DNA from: an uncultured Paracoccaceae bacterium
GTDB lineage: Bacteria; Pseudomonadota; Alphaproteobacteria; Rhodobacterales; Rhodobacteraceae
DNA length: 64,000 nt
Reading direction: 5' to 3'
Assembly (NCBI GenBank): GCA_958439195.1
Contig: OY288170.1
Span: 1-64,000, forward strand
This document shows, one piece after another, positions 1 through 7,992 of the stretch. The stretch's first letter is position 1. Every line of letters starts with the position of its first letter. The notes under the pieces were generated by a model. It did no database searches and was not told where the DNA came from. It saw nothing but the letters and a program-made list of their open reading frames with translations. Made by a program: the position numbers and the translations under genes.

Positions 1-2
1 CC

Positions 3-143
3 TTGCAGGAACCACAGAAGTTCATGAATGATCGACCGGATATGCAGCTTCTTGGTCGTGACCAAGGGGAAGCCATCGACCAGCGGATAGCGGCATTGCA
101 GGCCAAAATGGCTTATCGTGCCGGTTCCGGTGCGGTCGGTTGA
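3..143 (+). CDS. C-terminal fragment of an unidentified protein
   Basis: An open frame enters from the left edge and ends at TGA 141-143, giving 46 residues that include the stretches NDRPDMQLLGRD and DQRIAALQAKMAYRAG. The composition is compatible with a real protein tail, and the helical end with spaced Gln, Ile and Leu could be a short amphipathic helix. I do not recognise the family. Only codon-like composition supports it, so it may be a chance frame. Confidence 0.3.
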   Translation: MQEPQKFMNDRPDMQLLGRDQGEAIDQRIAALQAKMAYRAGSGAVG

Positions 144-295
144 CGGGATGCCTTGGGCAAGAACGGTGCGGAGCGCGTCGTGATATTGCTGCATGGAACT
201 GCCGATGGGTGTGGGATGAGTCGGCCGCCACTCTATCTTGTGGTGGGCTTGGGTGCGACAGGCTATGTAGGGTGGGATGGAAAAAGGAGGCTATG

Positions 296-724
296 ATGGG
301 CATTCGCTATTTGCACACAATGGTAAGGGTAAAGGATCTGGAGGCGTCAATCGCTTTCTACCGGCTTCTGGGGCTAGAAGAGACGCGCCGCTATGACAAC
401 GAAGGTGGGCGGTTCACGCTGGTTTTCATGGCCCCGCCCGGACAGCCGGACTGTCCGGTGGAACTGACCTATAATTGGGATGGTGATGATGGCCTTCCCA
501 GTGACAGCCGCCATTTCGGGCATCTGGCCTATGAGGTGGATGACATCCACGCCACCTGCGCACATTTGCAGGCCAATGGCGTGGTGATCAACCGCCCGCC
601 GCGCGATGGCCGGATGGCCTTTGTGCGCAGCCCTGACAATATCTCGATCGAGTTGTTGCAAAAGGGTGGCGCGCTGGAACCGGCAGAGCCGTGGAAAAGC
701 ATGGCCAGCGTGGGGCATTGGTAA
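296..724 (+). CDS. gloA: Lactoylglutathione lyase (glyoxalase I), VOC family
   Basis: This cytosolic enzyme isomerises the methylglyoxal-glutathione hemithioacetal to S-lactoylglutathione, for GloB to hydrolyse. The 142 residues form a paired vicinal-oxygen-chelate fold. Likely metal ligands are His7 (YLHTMVRV), Glu in CPVELTYNW, His in FGHLAYEV and Glu in SIELLQ. The motif SRHFGHLAYEVDD and the C-terminal PDNISIELLQKG are typical of bacterial GloA. A strong AGGAGG at 285-290 sits 5 bases before ATG 296; ATG 293 is in frame but too close to it. The longer upstream frame looks non-coding. It seems to be transcribed alone. Confidence 0.93.
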   Translation: MGIRYLHTMVRVKDLEASIAFYRLLGLEETRRYDNEGGRFTLVFMAPPGQPDCPVELTYNWDGDDGLPSDSRHFGHLAYEVDDIHATCAHLQANGVVINRPPRDGRMAFVRSPDNISIELLQKGGALEPAEPWKSMASVGHW

Positions 725-729
725 GCGGC

Positions 730-829
730 GGTGGGGGGGCAACCGTCCCCCCACCCCACCCCTGTGGCGGATAAACCATAGGTCGTTTGCTTGAAGGGAT
801 CGTAGATTGAGTATTTTTGCCAAGGTGGA
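730..829 (+). repeat. Intergenic hairpin plus diverged copy of dispersed repeat motif
   Basis: Between the convergent gloA and ribD genes lies a 9-bp hairpin, GGTGGGGGG (730-738) with CCCCCCACC (747-755), and then GAGTATTTTTGCCAAGG at 809-825. The second part matches one arm of the dispersed repeat seen at 7.3, 11.2 and 27.2 kb, but its partner arm is missing. The first hairpin may help end transcription of gloA, although it lacks a T-tract. Confidence 0.5.
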
Positions 830-837
830 TTGGCACG

Positions 838-1914
838 TTAGAAGGTCCACCGGGTAAGCGTATCGGGGCCGAGTTGGGTAGTGTCCCGCCACGTTGGACG
901 CGGAGCATCGCCGAGCGACGCAAGGCCAAGCGGGCCTAGAACGGGAATGCCGTCACCACCGATCAGGCAGCCCGCCTGAAACAGCGCAAGTTCATCGACA
1001 AGGTTTTCGCAGATCAAGGCCGCAGCGAATTGGCCACCGGCTTCGATCAAGACACGGGTAAGTCCTTCTTTGGCGAGCAGACGAAAGGTCGCCAACAGGT
1101 CCAGATGCGGGCCATTGGCCGGGGCTTCGATCAGACGGGCAGAGGTTGCCGCCCAGTCTGGGGTGGCGGGGCTGCTATGCATCACCCACACCGGGCTTTG
1201 GGCGGCAGATTGGCCCAGCCGGGATGAGGCAGGGGTGCGCAAACGGGCATCAGCCAGAATCCGAACGGGTTGATGCGTGGCACCGATATCGCGCGCCGTC
1301 AGGTCAGGATCATCCGCAAGGGCGGTGGCAGAGGTGGTCAGCACCGCATCATGCGCAAGCCGCATCAGATGTACGGCACGGCGGGCTGCCGGTCCGGTGA
1401 TCCAACGGCTTTCGCCCGAAGATGTCGCAATGCGGCCATCCAGCGTGCTGGCGAGCTTTAATGTCACAAAGGGCAGACCTTTGGTGATGCGCTTCAGGAA
1501 CCCCGCCTGCAAACCACGCGCGCGCGGTTCTAGGATACCTTCCGTAACCGCAATCCCCGCAGCCCGCAGCGCGGCATGACCCCGTCCCGACACGCGGGGA
1601 TCGGGGTCGGTATGCGCCGTCACCACACGGGCAAGGCGCGCCGCGACAAGCGCGTCGGCACAAGGCGACGTGCGGCCATGATGCGCACAGGGTTCCAGCG
1701 TGACATAGGCGGTGGCCCCTTCGGCCAAGGCTCCTGCCTGTGCCAGGGCCATGCGTTCGGCATGGGGGCGGCCGCCCGGTTGTGTCCATCCGCGCCCGAC
1801 GATACGGCGATCCTTTACGATCACGCAGCCGACCGCCGGGTTCGGCCATGTGCGACCAAGCCCCCGCGCAGCCAGCGCGAGGGCGTGGGACATATGAACC
1901 TCGTCTTCGGTCAC
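838..1914 (-). CDS. ribD: Riboflavin biosynthesis deaminase/reductase RibD
   Basis: This bifunctional enzyme deaminates and then reduces the pyrimidine intermediate formed from GTP by RibA, two steps of riboflavin synthesis. In the 358-residue product the N-terminal deaminase has the zinc motif HAE (51-53) with Cys76 and Cys85 (PCAHHGRTSPC). The C-terminal reductase starts near residue 140 (FVTLKLASTLDGRIA) and includes EAGGQFAAAL. I chose GTG 1914 because it gives an N-terminus (DEVHMSHALALAARG) that aligns with other RibD proteins; ATG 1893 would cut this. It starts 10 bases after the nrdR stop, so nrdR-ribD is probably one operon. Confidence 0.93.
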   Translation of the reverse strand: MTEDEVHMSHALALAARGLGRTWPNPAVGCVIVKDRRIVGRGWTQPGGRPHAERMALAQAGALAEGATAYVTLEPCAHHGRTSPCADALVAARLARVVTAHTDPDPRVSGRGHAALRAAGIAVTEGILEPRARGLQAGFLKRITKGLPFVTLKLASTLDGRIATSSGESRWITGPAARRAVHLMRLAHDAVLTTSATALADDPDLTARDIGATHQPVRILADARLRTPASSRLGQSAAQSPVWVMHSSPATPDWAATSARLIEAPANGPHLDLLATFRLLAKEGLTRVLIEAGGQFAAALICENLVDELALFQAGCLIGGDGIPVLGPLGLASLGDAPRPTWRDTTQLGPDTLTRWTF

Positions 1915-1924
1915 ATCCTGCCCG

Positions 1925-2392
1925 TCACTCTTCCGGGCCGCTGCCGGGGCGCAATTCGCTGACGAATTTGTCAAAATCATCCGCCGCCTGGAAGTTCTTG
2001 TAAACACTGGCAAAACGGACATAGGCCACGGTATCGATCCGGGCCAGGGATTCCATGACAATCTCGCCAATCACCTTGGACGAAATGTCGGTTTCACCCA
2101 AGGATTCCAGCCGCCGCACGATGCCGGAAATCATCTGGTCAATGCGTTCGGGATCAATCGGTCGCTTCTGCATGGCGATGCGGATCGAACGTTCCAACTT
2201 GGTCCGGTCGAAATCTTCGCGCTTCCCGGATGACTTGATAACCACCAGATCGCGCAGTTGCACACGTTCATAGGTCGTAAAGCGGCCCCCGCAGGCCGGG
2301 CAAAAACGCCGCCGACGGATGGATACATGGTCCTCGGCGGGACGGCTGTCCTTCACCTGAGTGTCGATATTGCCGCAGAATGGGCAGCGCAT
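1925..2392 (-). CDS. nrdR: Transcriptional repressor NrdR
   Basis: NrdR is a zinc-finger, ATP-cone regulator that represses ribonucleotide reductase genes when dATP is high. The 155-residue product has the usual length. A zinc ribbon is formed by Cys3, Cys6, Cys31 and Cys34 (RCPFCGN and FCPACGGRF). The ATP-cone domain follows from about residue 49 (VVIKSSGKREDFDRTKL). The start is fixed by a strong purine-rich ribosome site (AAGGAGGG) just upstream. It leads the nrdR-ribD pair, a common arrangement. No NrdR box is evident upstream. Confidence 0.96.
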   Translation of the reverse strand: MRCPFCGNIDTQVKDSRPAEDHVSIRRRRFCPACGGRFTTYERVQLRDLVVIKSSGKREDFDRTKLERSIRIAMQKRPIDPERIDQMISGIVRRLESLGETDISSKVIGEIVMESLARIDTVAYVRFASVYKNFQAADDFDKFVSELRPGSGPEE

Positions 2393-2553
2393 GGGCCCCC
2401 TCCTTGCTTGTTGTTGGTTACGCCTGCCTCATGCCGGGGTGTTCCCCCCGGTTTGGCCCAAACTATAGGGGGGGAAGCGAGGTTTCGCCTAGAGGGAACT
2501 GCGCAGCCCCACATGCAGGGCGGGCGATGTGTGGCGGCGGAGACTCAGGTTGG

Positions 2554-2841
2554 TCACCCGAACAAAGCCAGGCCAAGCTGATCAATCGCTTGCTTGGCCT
2601 TTGCGACCGAAGCATCCACCGCCTCGTCCCGTGTGCTGCGAGTGTCGGCCCGGATCAGGCGGTGCGTCTTTGTTTCGCCATCGATCGTCTTTTCGATCCG
2701 CGCAGCGATGCGGTAGACAGCGCCTTCAGCAATAGGTTCAGGAATGATCTGAAAGTCATTATGCACAATGGCGGATGCTGCCGCTTCGGTCCTCGTGGTC
2801 GGGGCGGATGACCCAAAGATCCGGGAAAAGAATGAGGGCAT
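2554..2841 (-). CDS. HlyU-family protein
   Basis: This is a small protein of 95 residues assigned to the HlyU family, widespread in alphaproteobacteria and named after the Vibrio hemolysin regulator; its function here is not established. The body contains the conserved stretch AIVHNDFQIIPEPIAEGAVY and then RIAARIEKTIDGETKTHRLI, with a C-terminus rich in Ala, Asp and Lys. ATG 2841 gives the typical start MPSFFSRIFG, and ACAGGAA lies upstream; the longer frame to 2946 adds unrelated sequence. It lies between rpoD and nrdR, all on the minus strand, but separated from rpoD by a hairpin. Confidence 0.8.
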   Translation of the reverse strand: MPSFFSRIFGSSAPTTRTEAAASAIVHNDFQIIPEPIAEGAVYRIAARIEKTIDGETKTHRLIRADTRSTRDEAVDASVAKAKQAIDQLGLALFG

Positions 2842-2980
2842 GGAGTTTCCTGTATCAGCTTGTCCGCCACGCGGATGGTGCCGGGCCTTTGTTTTGTTCA
2901 GGTGCCTAGCCGGTTTCTGGCAACGACCATTGCAATCCACCCCCATCGCATCCGTTCAGAATTGGTGAGAAAATACCCCG

Positions 2981-3033
2981 GAAAAGCAGCCCTTGCGACG
3001 AACTAAGTTCCCCGCAAGGGCACGGTCTTTTTG
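2981..3033 (-). terminator. Terminator hairpin after rpoD
   Basis: A perfect 9-bp stem, GCCCTTGCG (2989-2997) with CGCAAGGGC (3013-3021), encloses a 15-base loop and sits 39 bases beyond the rpoD stop. The minus-strand tail holds a short T run (from GAAAA at 2981-2985); the plus side has TCTTTTT. It most likely ends the dnaG-rpoD transcript. Confidence 0.65.
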
Positions 3034-3059
3034 CAGCCAGGAAACCTGATGGTCTCTGG

Positions 3060-5057
3060 TCACTGATCCAGGAAGCTCCGCAGCTTCCGGCTTCTGCTCG
3101 GATGCTTCAGCTTCCGCAGCGCCTTCGCCTCGATCTGGCGGATACGTTCGCGGGTCACGCTGAACTGCTGGCCCACCTCTTCCAAAGTGTGATCCGTGTT
3201 CATCCCGATGCCAAATCGCATCCGCAACACCCGCTCTTCCCGTGGCGTCAGTGATGCCAAAACGCGCGTCGTGGTTTCCTTCAGGTTTTCCTGAATGGCG
3301 CTGTCCAACGGCAGGATCGCATTCTTGTCTTCGATGAAATCGCCAAGCTGGCTGTCTTCCTCATCCCCGATGGGCGTTTCCAGCGAAATGGGTTCCTTGG
3401 CGATTTTCATCACCTTGCGAACCTTTTCCAACGGCATTTGCAGCTTTTCGGCCAATTCTTCCGGCGTCGGTTCGCGGCCGATTTCGTGCAGCATCTGCCG
3501 CCCGGTGCGGACCAGTTTGTTGATCGTTTCGATCATGTGAACCGGAATACGGATCGTGCGCGCCTGATCGGCGATGGACCGGGTGATCGCCTGACGGATC
3601 CACCATGTCGCATAGGTCGAAAACTTATAACCGCGGCGGTATTCGAATTTATCAACCGCCTTCATCAGCCCGATATTGCCTTCCTGGATCAGGTCAAGGA
3701 ATTGCAGGCCGCGGTTGGTATATTTTTTGGCGATGGAAATCACCAGACGAAGGTTCGCCTCGACCATTTCCTTCTTGGCCTGACGCGCCTCTTTTTCGCC
3801 CTTCTGCACCTGATTTACGATGCGGCGGAATTCGCTGATGTCGACGCCGATATACTGTCCGACCTGCGCCATTTCGGCGCGCAGATCTTCAACCTTGTCG
3901 CGCGATTTTTCCATCAGCGCCTGCCAACCCCGGCCCGCCTTGGCGGCCATACGGTCCAGCCAGGTGGGATCAAGCTCATAGCCCTGATATTCGTCGATGA
4001 ATTCGCGGCGGTTGATGCGGGCGGCATCGGCCAGCTTCACCATGTTGGAATTGATCGCCATGATCTTGCGGTTGATGCCATACAACTGGTCGATCAGCGC
4101 CTCGATCCGGTTGTTGTGCAGATGCAGCGCATTGACCAACGTCACGATTTCCGACCGCAGCTTTTGATAGGCGGCCTCGTCGGATGCCGAATAGCTGGCG
4201 GTTTCCGACAGGGTGGCCGACATGCGCAGATCCTGCATTTCGGCTAGCTTGGCGTAATCACGCGCGATGATTTCCAGCGTTTCCAGAACCTTGGGCTTCA
4301 GCGCCGCTTCCATAGCGGCCAGCGACATGGCGCTGGCTTCGTCGTCGTCATCCTCTTCCTCGGCGCGCATGATGGGGTTGCCATCGGCGTCAAGCTCCGG
4401 CTCGGCGCTGCCACCTGCACGGCGCGGGGCTGCGGCGGACATGTCCACCTCATCCAGCGCCGGGCCGCCTTCCATGTCATCCTCGCCGTCAAGCGACCGA
4501 CCAAAGGTGGCCTCAAGGTCGATCACGTCGCGCAGAAGAATGTCTTCGTTCAGAAGTTCGTCACGCCAGATGGTGATGGCCTGAAAGGTCAGCGGGCTTT
4601 CGCACAGGCCCGCGATCATCGTGTTGCGGCCGGCCTCAATCCGCTTGGCGATGGCAATCTCACCCTCGCGCGACAAAAGTTCGACAGACCCCATCTCGCG
4701 CAGATACATCCGCACCGGGTCATCGGTGCGGTCCAGCGTTTCGGTCGTGGCCCCCACAACCGCCACTTCGCGTGACGTGGAAGAGGTTTCCACCAACTCG
4801 CCCACGACTTCGCCTTCTTCGGCCTCATCGTCCTCGATGACGTTGATGCCCATCTCCGACAGCATCGACATCACGTCTTCGATCTGTTCCGACGACACCT
4901 GTTCCGGCGGCAGCACGGTGTTGAGCTGTTCATAGGTGATGTAGCCACGCTCGCGCGCATCGGCGATCATCTTCTTGACCGCAGCCTGGCTCATGTCGAG
5001 CGAGACATCGGCTTCCTGCTCTTCGGGCTTCGCGTCGTCAGTGTCTTTGATTGCCAT
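3060..5057 (-). CDS. rpoD: Primary sigma factor RpoD (sigma-70)
   Basis: The main sigma factor directs core RNA polymerase to housekeeping promoters. The 665-residue product has an acidic region 1.1 with a helix-rich start (AAVKKMIADARERGYITYEQ), then a long acidic non-conserved insert (about 190-260). Region 2 follows (LRLVISIAKKYTNRGLQFLD; YKFSTYATWWIRQAITRSIA), then region 3 and region 4 with the helix-turn-helix (TLEEVGQQFSVTRERIRQIE). ATG 5057 follows GAGGAGC and gives the usual MAIKDTDD start; the extension to 5111 has no ribosome site. It lies 123 bases downstream of dnaG, the classic dnaG-rpoD order. Confidence 0.98.
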   Translation of the reverse strand: MAIKDTDDAKPEEQEADVSLDMSQAAVKKMIADARERGYITYEQLNTVLPPEQVSSEQIEDVMSMLSEMGINVIEDDEAEEGEVVGELVETSSTSREVAVVGATTETLDRTDDPVRMYLREMGSVELLSREGEIAIAKRIEAGRNTMIAGLCESPLTFQAITIWRDELLNEDILLRDVIDLEATFGRSLDGEDDMEGGPALDEVDMSAAAPRRAGGSAEPELDADGNPIMRAEEEDDDDEASAMSLAAMEAALKPKVLETLEIIARDYAKLAEMQDLRMSATLSETASYSASDEAAYQKLRSEIVTLVNALHLHNNRIEALIDQLYGINRKIMAINSNMVKLADAARINRREFIDEYQGYELDPTWLDRMAAKAGRGWQALMEKSRDKVEDLRAEMAQVGQYIGVDISEFRRIVNQVQKGEKEARQAKKEMVEANLRLVISIAKKYTNRGLQFLDLIQEGNIGLMKAVDKFEYRRGYKFSTYATWWIRQAITRSIADQARTIRIPVHMIETINKLVRTGRQMLHEIGREPTPEELAEKLQMPLEKVRKVMKIAKEPISLETPIGDEEDSQLGDFIEDKNAILPLDSAIQENLKETTTRVLASLTPREERVLRMRFGIGMNTDHTLEEVGQQFSVTRERIRQIEAKALRKLKHPSRSRKLRSFLDQ

Positions 5058-5180
5058 GGGTGCTCCTCGGGCGCGGGGCGGATGCGAATCGGTTCGCCTG
5101 CAACGAATCAATAACGCGAATCACGGTGGGTTAAAGGGTGCGGGCGGTGATTCTTTCGTATTCTTTGGGGTTTTTGCGGG

Positions 5181-7175
5181 TCAATGGCGGCGCGACGGGC
5201 GGTCAAAGCGGATGCTTTCGAACACCTTCCGGGCCTCTTCTAGTTCCTCCTTGTCCAACGCGACGCCATTGGGCGAGATGACAGCCTCGCCGATCTTGTC
5301 CTGTGGGCCGCGATGCGCGGCGGCGCGCGCCTCGTTTGCCTTGGCGATGCGCCATGTCAACCCTTCATCGACGACGCCTTCGATATCCTGTTCCGCTTCC
5401 TCGATCTCGCGGCGGCGGCCACGTTCGGCCTGCAGGATAAAGAAATCCTGCGCCAGCGCGAATTCGGCCCGTTCCGTATCGGCACTGTCCAGAAGGGCGG
5501 GTGCATTGCGGACATGGGAATGCGACAGCAGCGCGTCAAGCAGGGCGGGCGCTGCCTTTGCAACCTCGGCCTTCGGATCGGGGGCATCGGCATGGCACAA
5601 AAGCAGATCGCGCAGGATCCCGTGGCCATCACCGGTGCAATCAAGGCTTTCCAGGGCGGAATCGAACCGCGCGATCAAGGCAGGATGGGTGACAAGTGTG
5701 GCCAGGATCACAGCCTCGCGCAGCGCCTCTTCCACGGGTGCGGTGGCAGACCCCAAAAGCGAAAGGCGGGTCGTGTTCAACGGTGCGACGGGCTGGAAAA
5801 CGAAACGGCCACCCGCCGCCCCCCCTGCCCGCCCCCCCATCCTGGCAACACCTTGGCCACGGGGTGCATAGGGGCGAAACGGCTGTGCATTCTGCCCAAA
5901 CAGATCCAGCCTAAGGCGTTTGATATCCTCGCCGTAATGGGCGCGGATCGACGGGTCGGCGATGCGGCGCAGGGCTGCGCGCAGCGTCTTGTCCAATGCC
6001 GCCTTGCGTTCCGGGCTGTCGAAAACCTTGCCCTCTGTCTCGCGCCGCCACAGCAGGTTGACCATGGGCTGCGCGGCGTCGATCACCTTTTGCATGGCCG
6101 GCGCACCCTGCGCCTTGATCAGATCGTCCGGGTCCATCCCTTGCGGCAGAATGGCAAACCGAAGACCCTTTCCCGCCTCCAACAGCGGCAGGGCCAGGTC
6201 GATCACCCGCAACGCGGCGCGGATGCCTGCGGCATCACCGTCCAACGCGATGATGGGTTCGTCATGGATGCGCCACAGCAGGCGCAGCTGATCCTCGGTC
6301 ACCGCCGTGCCAAGCGGCGCCACCGTGGCACGGAACCCCGCCTCGGACAGGGCGATTACGTCCATGTAACCTTCGGCCACGATCAGCGGCAGACCTTTGC
6401 CCGCTGCCTCCCGCGCATGGGCCTGATTGTAAAGGTTGCGACCCTTGTCAAAGAGGTCCGTTTCTGGACCGTTCAGATATTTTGCCCGTGCATTTGGGTC
6501 CATCGCGCGGCCGCCCAGGCTGATGGCACGTCCCCGCGCATCCCGGATCGGAAAGATGATGCGGCCCCGAAAGCGGTCATAGGGCGGGCCGCCGTCATCG
6601 GGTTTGGCGCACAGCCCCGCATCTACGATCAGATCCGGCGCGATCCCCTTTTGTGTCAGCGCCTGAAACAACGCCTGCCGCTGATCAGGGGCAAAGCCGA
6701 TATCCCACCGATCCTGCGCCGCTGGCGACAAACGCCGCTTCTCAAGATACGCCCGCGCCTCTGCCGCAGCCGAGGTCTTGAGTTGCAAACGAAACCACTT
6801 GACCGCCTCTTCCATCACCTGCGAAAGCAGGCTGCGCCGATCGGCCTTTTGCGCAGCTTGCGGGTCGCGCGCAGGCATCTGCATTCCCGCCTCGCGCGCC
6901 AGAATCTCGACCGCTTCCATGAAAGAGACGTTGTCGTTTTCCTTTACGAAGGTGACGGCGTCACCCTTTGCATGGCAACCGAAACAATAATAAAATCCTT
7001 TGCGATCATCGACATGAAAGCTGGCCGACCGCTCTTGATGGAATGGACAGGGCGCCCACCAGTCGCCCTTGGCCATGTTGGACTTGCGCATGTCCCACGT
7101 GACCTTGCGCCCCACAACCTGGCTGAGGGACACACGGGTGCGGAGTTCATCAAGGAATCCGGGCGGCAGGGACAT
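5181..7175 (-). CDS. dnaG: DNA primase
   Basis: DnaG makes the RNA primers for DNA replication, working with the DnaB helicase. The 664-residue product starts with a CHC2 zinc finger, with Cys43, His46, Cys64 and Cys67 as likely ligands (CPFHQERSASFHVDD, FYYCFGCHAKGD). The catalytic Toprim core follows near residues 260-340 (LIVAEGYMDVIAL; ALDGDAAGIRAA). The C-terminal third is the poorly conserved helicase-binding domain and carries a Gly-Arg-rich linker near residue 440 (RGQGVARMGGRAGGAAGG). It is followed by rpoD. Confidence 0.97.
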   Translation of the reverse strand: MSLPPGFLDELRTRVSLSQVVGRKVTWDMRKSNMAKGDWWAPCPFHQERSASFHVDDRKGFYYCFGCHAKGDAVTFVKENDNVSFMEAVEILAREAGMQMPARDPQAAQKADRRSLLSQVMEEAVKWFRLQLKTSAAAEARAYLEKRRLSPAAQDRWDIGFAPDQRQALFQALTQKGIAPDLIVDAGLCAKPDDGGPPYDRFRGRIIFPIRDARGRAISLGGRAMDPNARAKYLNGPETDLFDKGRNLYNQAHAREAAGKGLPLIVAEGYMDVIALSEAGFRATVAPLGTAVTEDQLRLLWRIHDEPIIALDGDAAGIRAALRVIDLALPLLEAGKGLRFAILPQGMDPDDLIKAQGAPAMQKVIDAAQPMVNLLWRRETEGKVFDSPERKAALDKTLRAALRRIADPSIRAHYGEDIKRLRLDLFGQNAQPFRPYAPRGQGVARMGGRAGGAAGGRFVFQPVAPLNTTRLSLLGSATAPVEEALREAVILATLVTHPALIARFDSALESLDCTGDGHGILRDLLLCHADAPDPKAEVAKAAPALLDALLSHSHVRNAPALLDSADTERAEFALAQDFFILQAERGRRREIEEAEQDIEGVVDEGLTWRIAKANEARAAAHRGPQDKIGEAVISPNGVALDKEELEEARKVFESIRFDRPSRRH

Positions 7176-7297
7176 GCCCCATATATCGGCCGCACAAGGC
7201 CCGAAGTCCAGTCATCATCCAGACGACGTGCGGGCAAGCCCGCCCGCCGACACCCATTCTCCCCAGCCGCGCCCTCCGGCGCGTCCGGGGCCCGTTT

Positions 7298-7418
7298 AGG
7301 GGGCGTTCCGCCCCCTCGGCGCATGCCGCGCCTCACTCCCTGAGGGTATTTGTGCCAAGATGAAAACCCACGGCTTCATCTTGGCATAAATACCGTGGGG
7401 TCCGGGGTGAAACCCCGG
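7298..7418 (+). repeat. Composite dispersed repeat, copy with three hairpins (dnaG-soxG gap)
   Basis: The 265-base gap between the soxG stop and the dnaG start holds three hairpins. They are AGGGGGCG (7298-7305) with CGCCCCCT (7309-7316); a 20-bp near-perfect stem, GGTATTTGTGCCAAGATGAA (7345-7364) with its complement at 7375-7394 and a single mismatch; and CCGGGGT (7402-7408) with ACCCCGG (7412-7418). Bases 7298-7364 match the reverse complement of 27196-27261 at roughly 90 percent by eye. The structure could stop transcription from soxG or stabilise its 3' end. Confidence 0.85.
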
Positions 7419-7440
7419 TGGCAACCACAGGTGCCAGATT

Positions 7441-7992
7441 TCAGGCAATCCGTGCACGTGCCGCCAGTAATTCCAATGCCTCGGCCAATTCTGACCAGGC
7501 CGTCCGGGCCATGGAGCGAAAGACCAGGATTTCAAAGGACTCTATCCCCGTGCGGATCAGGATGGCCTGCATGTGGTTCAATGCCACACGCGCGGTGTGC
7601 CCCACAGGGAATGCATGGGCGCGCAGATCCATCGGAACCGGGCGCATAAGTGCATCTGTCGCGGCAGGCCCGTGCAGCGTCAGGATCGCCCAACCATCCG
7701 TCTGATCCGTGACCGCGGCATGGTCCGTCAGCCCATCCGGCGCAACACTGCCGATCAGGAAGGCCTGATCACGGCCAGTCCAGACCAGCCGTCTGTCACC
7801 ACTGACGGATTGCCTGCCCGGCGCCGGAAACGCCAGCGCAAGCGGCGCAAACACTGCATCCACCTGCGCCATTCTGCCCGGAAAGGGTGCAATGGAAATG
7901 ATGGGCGTGGCCAGCCCCTCAGCCAAGGTGGTGTCAAGGCGGGTCAGGGGCGCATGGCCCGCAAGGGCCGATTTGGCGATAAGTTCAGGCAC
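7441..7992 (-). CDS. soxG: Sarcosine oxidase gamma subunit
   Basis: SoxG is the small accessory subunit of heterotetrameric sarcosine oxidase, which demethylates sarcosine to glycine and passes the methyl carbon to tetrahydrofolate. The 183-residue product has the family features LIAKSALAGHAPL at the start and WSELAEALELLAA at the end, with no catalytic residues of its own known to me. GTG 7992 overlaps the soxA stop by 8 bases and has AAGGAAGGGG upstream; ATG 8016 is an alternative that would extend it by eight residues. It is the last gene of soxBDAG and is followed by the hairpin array at 7298-7418. Confidence 0.9.
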   Translation of the reverse strand: MPELIAKSALAGHAPLTRLDTTLAEGLATPIISIAPFPGRMAQVDAVFAPLALAFPAPGRQSVSGDRRLVWTGRDQAFLIGSVAPDGLTDHAAVTDQTDGWAILTLHGPAATDALMRPVPMDLRAHAFPVGHTARVALNHMQAILIRTGIESFEILVFRSMARTAWSELAEALELLAARARIA

